A stretch of DNA of 6,784 nucleotides from Ferrithrix thermotolerans DSM 19514. GTDB lineage: Bacteria > Actinomycetota > Acidimicrobiia > Acidimicrobiales > Ilumatobacteraceae. The stretch covers positions 1 through 6,784 of the forward strand of contig CAMCUE010000063.1 in assembly GCA_945878705.1 (NCBI GenBank). Reading direction: 5' to 3'. Position 1 is the first letter of the stretch, and each line of letters begins with the position of its first letter. Of this stretch, positions 1 to 6,555 are shown one piece after another. The translations under genes and the position numbers were made by a program. The notes under the pieces were generated by a model that worked only from the letters and a program-made list of their open reading frames with translations, did not search any database and had not been told where the DNA came from.

Positions 1-128
1 GCATCTTCTTTTCGGGATGTAAGCATTACTTGTGCTCCGGCGTCAACAAACGATTTAGCAATTGCTTTACCGATTCCTCGGGATGCGCCAGTGACTAATG
101 CTGTCTTACCTTTAAGTGAAATCTCCAT
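1..128 (-). CDS. Short-chain dehydrogenase/reductase, N-terminal part (cut by window edge)
   Basis: The first 42 codons are present; the gene runs off the left edge. The protein opens [20 protein letters not shown], followed by [20 protein letters not shown]. This is the first beta-alpha-beta unit of the SDR Rossmann fold: TGASRGIG (residues 14-21 approx.) is the TGxxxGxG dinucleotide-binding glycine motif, and the SRK at the end of the second strand often favours NADPH, though that is only a hint. The family reduces or oxidises carbonyl and alcohol groups; the substrate cannot be told because the catalytic Ser-Tyr-Lys lies outside the window. The ATG sits 20 bases after the stop of the CNNM gene on the same strand, so co-transcription is likely. 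No clear Shine-Dalgarno sequence precedes it. Confidence 0.88.
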   Translation of the reverse strand, partial: MEISLKGKTALVTGASRGIGKAIAKSFVDAGAQVMLTSRKED

Positions 129-148
129 GATTTAGAGACTAACCGTGG

Positions 149-1426
149 CTAGTGATGCGCTGAAATTCGCACGGTCTGAATTCGTCGACCGTCAAGTTCT
201 TCAACACTGAAGCGCAATTTATCGTGCACGATGAATTCACCAACTTCAGGGACATGACCCAATAAACCGAAAACAAGTCCACCAACAGTGTCATACTCGT
301 CTTCGCTAATTTCGTGATCAAGAACTTCGTTGAGACGATTAATCGTTGTTACACCAATCACCAACCAATCACCATTGGCTTGGCGCTGCACTGAAAGATC
401 TTCTTCATCATGTTCGTCCCCGATTTCACCAACCAACTCCTCTAAGCAATCCTCAAGCGTCACGAGACCAGCCAATAGGCCATATTCATCTGCAACCATC
501 GCAAGATGAAATTTCTCTGCCTGCATCTGCCGCATCAAATCTGAAACAAGTTTCGTTTCAGGAACCACCTCTACATTGTGAAGCAAATTCTTAATAGATT
601 CGCTCCCGCGTCCCGATCGGTCTGCTGCGAATAAATCTTTTGCAAAAACAACGCCGACAAGGTCATCTTGATCATCATCATCCGCTCGCAAAACAGGAAG
701 CCGACTCAACTGATTATCAACAATTATGTCTAATGCTTTTGACACTGTTAGATCGTCATTAATCGTCACAATATCTGGTCGAGGGATCATGATCTCACGA
801 ACAATTGTGTCGCCAAACTCAATGACAGATTCTATTAATTCACGCTCTTCATGTTCGATAACTGAGTCCTGTGCTGCGGCCTCCACTATTCCAAGAAACT
901 CTTGCTCGCTGATAAATGGACCGGCTGCTAGTCCTTTACCGCCAACAATCACATTTGTGAGTTTGATTAACCAACGCGACATCATTTGTAGTGGCAAAAA
1001 TCCAACTATCGCTGTTACAGGTCTGGCAGTAATAGTTGCCCCACGGACTGGATGAAGCAAACCGTAAGTCTTTGGCACTGCTTCTGCGAGTACGAAGAAA
1101 ATAATCACATTTAATGCAACCCCAACGATTACACCGGCGGCACCAAAAAGTCTTCCGGCGACCACCCCGGTCAGAGTTGCTTGAACTGTCTGAAATATAT
1201 TCACTGTCAACAACAGCGGGTTAACCCACCGCGTTGGCTCAGCGGCAAGTTTAAGAATCATTTTCGCACTCTTAGCATTTTGCTCAACTAGTGCTTGCGC
1301 CTTTTGTTTAGTGATTCGCGACAGGCTCATCTCTGCCAACGACAAGAAAGTAAGGCCTACGAGAAGAACGCAAATGATAACGAGCATCCAAATATCACTA
1401 TTCGTTGGCACCGTCGAAACAATCAC
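149..1426 (-). CDS. CNNM (DUF21)/tandem CBS/CorC-HlyC domain membrane protein
   Basis: A 425-residue protein of the bacterial CNNM/HlyC-CorC family, often labelled 'hemolysin' or 'magnesium/cobalt efflux protein'. Members are linked to Mg2+ export or resistance; the substrate here is not provable. The N-terminal DUF21 membrane domain has hydrophobic segments at about 13-33, 70-90, 96-118 and 130-150, with the family's E-x-V-P-K signature (AEAVPKTYG, about 114-122). Two CBS domains follow at about 207-266 (REIMIPRPDI opening) and 275-335 (VADEYG...VTLEDCLEELVGEI), which bind adenine nucleotides in relatives. The C-terminal CorC_HlyC domain spans about 347-423 (DEYDTVGGLVFGLLG). I chose the GTG at 1426: its GTGA overlaps the ybeY stop by four bases, and AAGGTG lies 8 bases upstream. 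An ATG at 1471 would add 15 residues (MASHDARIISQ...) inside ybeY and is less likely. Confidence 0.92.
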   Translation of the reverse strand: MIVSTVPTNSDIWMLVIICVLLVGLTFLSLAEMSLSRITKQKAQALVEQNAKSAKMILKLAAEPTRWVNPLLLTVNIFQTVQATLTGVVAGRLFGAAGVIVGVALNVIIFFVLAEAVPKTYGLLHPVRGATITARPVTAIVGFLPLQMMSRWLIKLTNVIVGGKGLAAGPFISEQEFLGIVEAAAQDSVIEHEERELIESVIEFGDTIVREIMIPRPDIVTINDDLTVSKALDIIVDNQLSRLPVLRADDDDQDDLVGVVFAKDLFAADRSGRGSESIKNLLHNVEVVPETKLVSDLMRQMQAEKFHLAMVADEYGLLAGLVTLEDCLEELVGEIGDEHDEEDLSVQRQANGDWLVIGVTTINRLNEVLDHEISEDEYDTVGGLVFGLLGHVPEVGEFIVHDKLRFSVEELDGRRIQTVRISAHH

Positions 1427-2016
1427 AATTCGTACACCTTGCGAAATGATTCGGGCATCGTGGCTTGCCAATGATGAAGCTCAAGTAACTCTCGCTCACG
1501 GCTCTGCATGATGCTGGCTTTATCTTCAGTGTCGTGGTCAAACCCAAGTACGTGCAACACTCCATGGCAAATCAATAACGCAATTTCGTCTTCAAAATTT
1601 CCAGCGTGCTGTTGTGCTTGACGATTCGCGACTGCAGGGCAGACAATCACGTCACCAAGCAGAATCGGTAAATCGCCGAGGTCAAGTGACGGTCGCTCTG
1701 GCCCACGAGAGATGGCAGAAGGACCAGGAGAGTGCATCGCCTCAACTACATCTAGTGGGAAGGCCAAAACATCTGTTGATCCAGCCTTGTTCATGTACTG
1801 TTCGTTCAGCCCTGCAATCGTCGATTCAGGAACGAACATGAGTGTTAGTTCAACTGAACCGCGGACACCTTGTGTGCGCAGAATTTCCTCCGCCAATTGA
1901 CGGCATTTCGACACATCAATTGAGCAATCAGATTGTTCGTCAGCACAGAAGATTTCAATCTCGCCCTCACCGCCGACTTTCCGCGGACCAGTGCGTTTTA
2001 TGTGAGGCTCAGGCAC
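1423..2016 (-). CDS. ybeY: Endoribonuclease / rRNA maturation factor YbeY
   Basis: A zinc-dependent endoribonuclease of the UPF0054 family, which takes part in 16S rRNA 3' end processing and 70S ribosome quality control in the cytoplasm. The metal-binding signature H-G-x-L-H-x-x-G-x-D-H is complete: CHGVLHVLGFDH, with histidines at about 151, 155 and 161. Other family blocks are TDVLAFPLD (81-89) and LGDVIVC (120-126). Between them, residues about 91-114 form a Pro/Ser-rich insert. The gene overlaps the phoH end by 8 bases and the next gene by 4. The start is uncertain. GTG at 2016 gives 197 residues, but homology-like sequence begins only at about residue 19 (EIEIFCADEQ). No ATG, GTG or TTG lies between; a rare ATT at 1959, preceded by GGTGAGG, would give 178 residues. 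ATGs at 2049 and 2073 would extend far into phoH. Confidence 0.93.
   Translation of the reverse strand: MPEPHIKRTGPRKVGGEGEIEIFCADEQSDCSIDVSKCRQLAEEILRTQGVRGSVELTLMFVPESTIAGLNEQYMNKAGSTDVLAFPLDVVEAMHSPGPSAISRGPERPSLDLGDLPILLGDVIVCPAVANRQAQQHAGNFEDEIALLICHGVLHVLGFDHDTEDKASIMQSRERELLELHHWQATMPESFRKVYEL
1435..1440 (-). promoter_or_regulatory. Ribosome binding site supporting the GTG start of the CNNM gene
   Basis: AAGGTG on the minus strand lies inside the last codons of ybeY, eight bases before the GTG at 1426. Together with the GTGA stop/start overlap this points to translational coupling of ybeY with the membrane protein gene, and decides against the upstream ATG. Confidence 0.6.
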
Positions 2017-2980
2017 GATTATTAGCCGTGTTGCCGAGTTTGCTTTCATATGCAGCAACAATGTCGGAAACAATTCGGTGTCTTACAACATCGCGAACAT
2101 CCAAATGCACAAAAGCCAAGCCATCAATACCTTGGAGGATATTTTCTAAACCGACCAGCCCGCTGCGATTATCAGGAATATCAACCTGTGTCGTGTCACC
2201 AGTAACGACAACTTTTGACCCAAAACCAATTCTTGTTAAAAACATTTTGATTTGCTCGGGGGTTGCATTTTGTGCTTCGTCTAAGATTATGAAACTATTA
2301 TTAAGCGTTCGACCGCGCATATATGCCAGAGGCGCCACTTCAACAATTTGCTTTTCAGCAAGTTTCAATGCGCCTTCAGCCCCAACCATGTCATGTAGCG
2401 CATCGTAAAGAGGTCGCAAATAGGGATCAAGTTTGGCCATCAAATCGCCGGGCAGAAATCCAAGTCGCTCACCTGCTTCAACTGCGGGTCGCGTGAGAAT
2501 AATCTTCTGCACTGCTTTGGTCTGAAGCGCCTGAACTGCCATCGCAATTGCCAACCAACTCTTTCCGGTTCCTGCAGGACCGAGACCGAATGTAATTACA
2601 TTTTCACGGATTGCATCTACGTAACGCTTCTGACCAGAAGTTTTCGCTCGCACTGGCCGACCATGACTTAGACGGACAATATCCTCTGTTAAAACCGAAG
2701 TGGGATTCTGATTTGATCGAACCATGTCGATACTTCGTGACACGACCACAAGATCAAGATTCTCACCACTTTGCAATAGCCCGCCAAGTTCTTCAAACAA
2801 CCGTCGAACCAATTCACTATCTTGCCCTGAGATCGAGACTTCGTTCCCCCGAACCGTTATCTGCGTTGATGGAAAGGCTTTTTCTATTAGACGCAAATTA
2901 GCGTCACGCTCGCCCAGCATGCCTGCCATCAAATGCGAACCTGGAACAACCACCGTCGCTACGGCTTCAGAAACGCTCAT
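2009..2980 (-). CDS. phoH: PhoH family P-loop ATPase (PhoH-like protein)
   Basis: A cytoplasmic 323-residue PhoH-like ATPase. An N-terminal KH-like region (about 10-95, including VRGNEVSISG) precedes the ATPase core, suggesting RNA binding; the neighbouring ybeY fits a role in RNA or ribosome maintenance, but the exact activity of this family is not settled. Walker A is GPAGTGKS at 134-141, with K140 and S141. Walker B is FIILDEAQ at 230-237, with D234 and E235. VVVTGDTTQVD at 257-267 is the sensor-like strand, and RHR near 300-302 may supply an arginine finger. The core block TRPAVEAGERLGFLPGDL is typical of the family. The length is normal. The start ATG fits the expected N-terminus, VVVPGSHLMAGMLGERD. 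No Shine-Dalgarno sequence precedes it, so a leaderless or very short-leader transcript is possible. It is the first gene of the minus-strand cluster. Confidence 0.95.
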   Translation of the reverse strand: MSVSEAVATVVVPGSHLMAGMLGERDANLRLIEKAFPSTQITVRGNEVSISGQDSELVRRLFEELGGLLQSGENLDLVVVSRSIDMVRSNQNPTSVLTEDIVRLSHGRPVRAKTSGQKRYVDAIRENVITFGLGPAGTGKSWLAIAMAVQALQTKAVQKIILTRPAVEAGERLGFLPGDLMAKLDPYLRPLYDALHDMVGAEGALKLAEKQIVEVAPLAYMRGRTLNNSFIILDEAQNATPEQIKMFLTRIGFGSKVVVTGDTTQVDIPDNRSGLVGLENILQGIDGLAFVHLDVRDVVRHRIVSDIVAAYESKLGNTANNRA

Positions 2981-2987
2981 CTAGATG
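2978..2987. repeat. 10-bp perfect palindrome over the phoH start codon
   Basis: CATCTAGATG is its own reverse complement, and its left three bases are the phoH start codon read on the minus strand. It could be an operator half or plain chance; at 10 bp the evidence is weak. Confidence 0.3.
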
Positions 2988-2990
2988 TAA

Positions 2991-2996
2991 ACACTA
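2991..2996 (-). promoter_or_regulatory. Possible -10 element of phoH (TAGTGT)
   Basis: On the minus strand TAGTGT, fitting the actinobacterial TANNNT -10 consensus, lies 11-16 bases before the phoH ATG. That would place transcription start within a few bases of the start codon, in keeping with the missing Shine-Dalgarno sequence. No good -35 is seen; the inverted repeat at 3002-3020 occupies that region. Six-base matches of this kind are common by chance. Confidence 0.25.
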
Positions 2997-3001
2997 TCTA
3001 A

Positions 3002-3020
3002 TAAAGAAGATCCTTCTTTA
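3002..3020. promoter_or_regulatory. Inverted repeat in divergent intergenic region, candidate operator
   Basis: TAAAGAAG-ATC-CTTCTTTA: two perfectly complementary 8-base arms around a 3-base centre. It occupies nearly half of the 40-base gap between the divergent phoH and GGDEF-EAL genes and ends exactly before the latter's first ATG. It lies where a -35 or spacer of phoH would fall. A dimeric regulator binding site acting on both genes is the natural reading. It has no U-tract and is too near the starts to serve as a terminator. The regulator is unknown. Confidence 0.45.
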
Positions 3021-5213
3021 ATGCTATGTAGTACCGTTTTTATGATGTCTGAGACTGTTGATAATCGAGGATCTATAGTCTCTCGTTCGATTATTGGCTT
3101 GTTTGGCATTGGATGTCTCGCAACCACACCTGCCTACATCGTTTTTGCCCCATCTGAGATCAATGAAATGGTGCAGTTTTTACTTACTGCGATTTTCTTT
3201 GGAATTCATTTTCTCTTGCTGATAACAGTTCTACGGAATGTTCACTGGGCAAACAAATCGCAGATAGTTGAATACATATCGGACGCTATCTTGGTCGCAA
3301 TTGCCACCTGGTTTTCTCTATGGAGCGCCGTCTTGTGTAAAAACCTTACGATTTTCGAAAATTTCGTGAATTTCAACTTCTTTCTGCCGCTCATAATTAT
3401 CTTTTTTGTCGTTTTGGTTTGGTTGATCTTTGCCATAAAGATGAGCATTAGTCATCGCGGCATTATTATTTTGATTGTCGCGGCACTGATGACATCATTG
3501 CTCATCGGCAACTCACTACTGGTGCTCGACCTTTCGGATGCTTATAAGTTCTCGACTAAAACCGTTGATTTTCCTTTTGTTTTTTCTCTGTCGCTATTAG
3601 TTTTGATGAGCATTATCTCTGCGATGACCAAATATAGAAAACTACTTTTTTCGAAAATTGTCATGCATCCAAGATCAGGTCATTACAACCGAATGGTTTT
3701 ACTTACTGCAACAATTGTCCCATCGTTGTTTATTTATCTAATGACGACCCCAGACCAAACTTCAAACTCTTTCAGTGTTCAAGTCAGCAGAGTTTCTTTG
3801 ATTGCATTGTTTACCGCAATCACCATTCGTATAATTTTCGCTTTTCGATCAGTTTCAGCAAACCAACAAGTATTAATCAACGCAAGCAAATTAGACGAAC
3901 TTACTAACCTCGCGAATCGATCTCTAATTCTCGAACAGTTATCTGTTGCTATTGAAGTCTCTTCAGCAACCGGTTGCCTGCCGACGGTCTTAATAATCGA
4001 TATTGATCGTTTCAAAAATATTAATGAGAGCCACGGACATATAATCGGGGACGAATTATTGATAGCGATCGCGCGACGCATTAGCGCGTCGATAGCTGAT
4101 CGCGGACTAGTTGGCAGACTTTTTGGAGACGAGTTCGTAGTTCTTGATGTGAAGACCAAAACTGCCATTGAATCAGTCGTTCTAGCAGATCAAATTCTTG
4201 CGCTATTGCTCGCTCCATTTACCTTGAGTCATGGCGATGTTTTCATTTCTGCCAGCATCGGAGTGGCAACATACCGCCCCGCTCAAACGAGATCGAGCGC
4301 CGATCTTTTGAGCAACGCTGACACCGCCAAATATTGGGCTAAAGATGCAGGCCGAAACTGTGTTGCTATTTTTGACGAGTTAATGCATCAGCGTGCCAAG
4401 CAGAGGTTGGCGACTGAGACTGCGCTCTATCGCGCGCTAGAACGCCGCGAGTTACGGCTTGTGCATCAACCAATAATTGACATTGATTTAGGGGATGTGA
4501 CTGGGTTTGAAGCATTGATGCGCTGGACGACACAAGACGGAACAGTAATTCCACCCACCGAATTTATCCCGATAGCCGAAGACACAGGAATAATTATTCC
4601 AATTGGTGGCTGGGCACTGTTAGAAGCACTGATTCATTTAAGAAATTGGATCAACGAGGGAATTTGTGCACCCGATGCAACAATGTCGGTGAACGTCTCA
4701 TCGCGCCAATTACATGATCCAAATTTCATTGCCGTTGTCAACGAGGCTCTGACTCGCTCAAATATGCCAGCCGAACAACTTTGGCTCGAAGTAACTGAAA
4801 GCATGATGATTACTCAGCCGGATCAAGCACTCAAAACTCTTCGAGAGTTATCATCGCTTGGAGTTCGTATTGCAATTGACGATTTCGGAACGGGCTATTC
4901 ATCTTTATCTTTTCTGCAACGATTCCCAATTCATCGACTAAAGATTGATAAATCTTTCGTGAGTAGTTTGGCAATCGATAACAGTGCGCGAACTCTCGTC
5001 AAAACAATAATTGTGATGGCGCAATCGCTTGGTTTGGATGTCGTTGCCGAAGGCGTTGAAACTGTCCAGCAACTGCACGCACTTGGCGATTTGCAATGTA
5101 GCCAAGCACAGGGATATTTGATTAGCCATCCTGTTGAACCTCACGATATGGCTCAAACGCTTATTGATTTAAGCAAAATTGGAAAATGGCCGCGCCTTCG
5201 CCCCGTTAACTAA
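3021..5213 (+). CDS. Membrane-anchored GGDEF-EAL protein, cyclic-di-GMP turnover
   Basis: A 730-residue inner-membrane protein. The first 280 residues hold about eight hydrophobic helices (roughly 23-43, 51-71, 84-105, 119-141, 147-169, 184-203, 225-242, 257-277) that I cannot assign to a named sensor family. The GGDEF domain (about 290-450) keeps the metal aspartates (IDIDRF, 326-331), guanine contacts (FKNIN...GHIIGD) and DADTA-like SNADTA, but its signature reads FGDEF at 368-372. The RxxD inhibitory site is absent. The EAL domain (about 465-715) is complete: E497 of EALM, N558, E590, D620/D621 of DDFGTGYSS, K641, E677 of EGVE and Q697. I infer an active c-di-GMP phosphodiesterase, with the GGDEF either weakly active or a GTP-sensing module. 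The start is uncertain: ATGs at 3021, 3042 and 3045 are in frame and none has a strong Shine-Dalgarno. It is divergent from phoH. Confidence 0.93.
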   Translation: MLCSTVFMMSETVDNRGSIVSRSIIGLFGIGCLATTPAYIVFAPSEINEMVQFLLTAIFFGIHFLLLITVLRNVHWANKSQIVEYISDAILVAIATWFSLWSAVLCKNLTIFENFVNFNFFLPLIIIFFVVLVWLIFAIKMSISHRGIIILIVAALMTSLLIGNSLLVLDLSDAYKFSTKTVDFPFVFSLSLLVLMSIISAMTKYRKLLFSKIVMHPRSGHYNRMVLLTATIVPSLFIYLMTTPDQTSNSFSVQVSRVSLIALFTAITIRIIFAFRSVSANQQVLINASKLDELTNLANRSLILEQLSVAIEVSSATGCLPTVLIIDIDRFKNINESHGHIIGDELLIAIARRISASIADRGLVGRLFGDEFVVLDVKTKTAIESVVLADQILALLLAPFTLSHGDVFISASIGVATYRPAQTRSSADLLSNADTAKYWAKDAGRNCVAIFDELMHQRAKQRLATETALYRALERRELRLVHQPIIDIDLGDVTGFEALMRWTTQDGTVIPPTEFIPIAEDTGIIIPIGGWALLEALIHLRNWINEGICAPDATMSVNVSSRQLHDPNFIAVVNEALTRSNMPAEQLWLEVTESMMITQPDQALKTLRELSSLGVRIAIDDFGTGYSSLSFLQRFPIHRLKIDKSFVSSLAIDNSARTLVKTIIVMAQSLGLDVVAEGVETVQQLHALGDLQCSQAQGYLISHPVEPHDMAQTLIDLSKIGKWPRLRPVN

Positions 5214-5236
5214 TTGGCGTTTCCTAGAGCCAATTA
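5211..5236 (+). other. Hairpin/inverted repeat between GGDEF-EAL gene and gdhA
   Basis: TAATTGGC and GCCAATTA are perfect 8-base complementary arms around a 10-base loop. The left arm begins with the TAA stop codon of the GGDEF-EAL gene. No U-tract follows, so it is a poor intrinsic terminator. It may instead protect or attenuate the transcript entering gdhA, or act as a DNA operator for the dehydrogenase. The rest of the 55-base gap shows no convincing promoter. Confidence 0.45.
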
Positions 5237-5253
5237 CCAAAGTTGGGAGATGT

Positions 5254-5259
5254 GGCAGG
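5254..5259 (+). promoter_or_regulatory. Weak ribosome binding site for gdhA
   Basis: GGCAGG, nine bases before the ATG at 5269, is the best purine-rich match and supports this start over the in-frame ATG at 5179, which lies inside the preceding gene. Confidence 0.4.
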
Positions 5260-5268
5260 CTTCAATCT

Positions 5269-6549
5269 ATGACTACAACAAAAGTCGCTAAAGAATTATC
5301 ACTTGACTCTGCAGAATTTAGAGTACGTCAGGCTGGTGAATGGCTTGGGCTTGAGGACGGATTGATCGAAACGATTATTGCTCCGCGTCGTGTGCTGGAA
5401 GTTTCAATTCCGTTTCGACGCGACGACGGAAATCGTGATCACCTTGTCGGCTGGCGAGTGCATCACAACACAACTCGGGGGCCCGCCAAAGGCGGAATTC
5501 GCTATCACCCGGGAGTAACTCGTGATGAAGTTGTGGCACTTGCAATTGGCATGTCGTTGAAAACCGCAATCATGAACCTGCCCCTTGGCGGCGCGAAAGG
5601 TGGCATCGCAATTGACCCGAAAGTTTTGTCTATTGGCGAACTTGAACGAATTACACGACGTTATGTTTCGGAGTTGATTCCTTTTCTTGGACCAGACAAA
5701 GATGTCCCAGCGCCGGATGTTGGAACGAATTCTCAAGTCATGGCATGGATTCTTGACCAATACTCCGCCAGTGTCGGACATATTGTTCCAGGAGTTGTAA
5801 CAGGTAAACCGATTGAACTTGGTGGATCACTTGGCCGCGAATCGGCTACAGGTCGAGGCGTTGTCGAAGCCGCTTCTCTAGCATGCGGAAAAATTGGAAT
5901 GTCGCTCAGTGGCTCACGAATTGCGATTCAAGGATACGGTCAAGTTGGCGCGTGGGCAACGAGATTGGCCGATGCGCGTGGAGCGAAAATTGTTGCGCTC
6001 GCAGATGTTGGTGGTTCAATTCATAATTCAAACGGAATAGATATCGCACAAGTTGATTCTAAAATTCGCGAAGGCGCAAAAAGTGTGATTGAAACTGGTG
6101 CAGGTGACTTGATAGGCAATGGGCTCGCGGGTGCATCGAGCATTTTCGCGGCAGATTGCGACATTCTTATGCCCTGCGCTCTCGGTGATGCCGTTGATGA
6201 ACTTATCGCCAACCAGATTAAAGCTCGACTTGTTGTCGAGGGGGCAAACGGCCCATTGACGCCTAAGGCTGACGAAGTTTTACAAAGTCGCAACATTATT
6301 GTCGTGCCAGATGTTTATGCCAACGCAGGTGGAGTCACCTGTAGCTATTTAGAGCAATGCCAGAACTTTGCTCATTTAAGTTGGAACGAAGACGAGGTAA
6401 ACGAAAAAGTGATATCGCTGATGCAAGGAGCGTTCAATCGGCTTCACTCATTTTCGACCGAAAATATACTTCCTTATCGATTAGCGGCATCCGTATTAGG
6501 AGTAAAGACGATTGCTGATTCGCATCGAATGCGTGGCCTGCATCCTTAA
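5269..6549 (+). CDS. gdhA: Glu/Leu/Phe/Val dehydrogenase, probably glutamate dehydrogenase
   Basis: A 426-residue cytoplasmic oxidoreductase, the usual size of short hexameric glutamate dehydrogenases. It interconverts glutamate with 2-oxoglutarate and ammonia using NAD(H) or NADP(H), linking nitrogen and carbon metabolism. Substrate-domain motifs are all present: GPAKGGIRYHP with K74, MSLK with K98, GGAKGGI with catalytic K110, and PAPDVGT with D150. The Rossmann domain has GGSLGRESATGRGV (185-198), then GYGQVG (222-227). VEGANGPLTPKAD and PDVYANAGGVTCSYLE follow; S359 matches the serine that favours glutamate over leucine in characterised relatives, by alignment from memory. MPCALGD (301-307) replaces the commoner PAAL block. 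Cofactor choice is not decided. The start at 5269 excludes 30 extra residues that would overlap the GGDEF-EAL gene. It lies 55 bases downstream of that gene on the same strand. Confidence 0.95.
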   Translation: MTTTKVAKELSLDSAEFRVRQAGEWLGLEDGLIETIIAPRRVLEVSIPFRRDDGNRDHLVGWRVHHNTTRGPAKGGIRYHPGVTRDEVVALAIGMSLKTAIMNLPLGGAKGGIAIDPKVLSIGELERITRRYVSELIPFLGPDKDVPAPDVGTNSQVMAWILDQYSASVGHIVPGVVTGKPIELGGSLGRESATGRGVVEAASLACGKIGMSLSGSRIAIQGYGQVGAWATRLADARGAKIVALADVGGSIHNSNGIDIAQVDSKIREGAKSVIETGAGDLIGNGLAGASSIFAADCDILMPCALGDAVDELIANQIKARLVVEGANGPLTPKADEVLQSRNIIVVPDVYANAGGVTCSYLEQCQNFAHLSWNEDEVNEKVISLMQGAFNRLHSFSTENILPYRLAASVLGVKTIADSHRMRGLHP

Positions 6550-6555
6550 ATTTAA
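6546..6555. repeat. 10-bp AT palindrome at the convergent gene junction
   Basis: TTAAATTTAA is self-complementary and overlaps the gdhA stop codon. It lies in the 15-base gap between two convergent genes. AT-rich palindromes of this length are easily found by chance. Confidence 0.25.

Noticed and set aside
726..1055. 109-codon plus-strand frame opposite the CNNM gene
   Set aside because: Antisense to the CBS and membrane domains; it shows no motif of its own.
1842..2408. 188-codon plus-strand open frame
   Set aside because: It lies antisense to phoH and ybeY, both with complete family motifs. Its product is Ser/Cys/Arg-rich with no recognisable domain.
3779..4168. 129-codon minus-strand open frame opposite the GGDEF region
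   Set aside because: Antisense to the GGDEF domain, whose motifs fix the true frame.
5179..5268. Upstream ATG extending glutamate dehydrogenase by 30 residues
   Set aside because: It begins inside the GGDEF-EAL coding region, and the extension crosses the hairpin and the likely ribosome site. The family N-terminus fits the ATG at 5269.
5404..5781. 125-codon minus-strand open frame opposite gdhA
   Set aside because: A shadow of a well-conserved enzyme gene; the composition is not protein-like and there is no ribosome site or domain.
6521..6533. CGCAT-CGA-ATGCG hairpin near the end of gdhA as a terminator
   Set aside because: Only five base pairs, inside the coding region, with no T-run after it on the plus strand.
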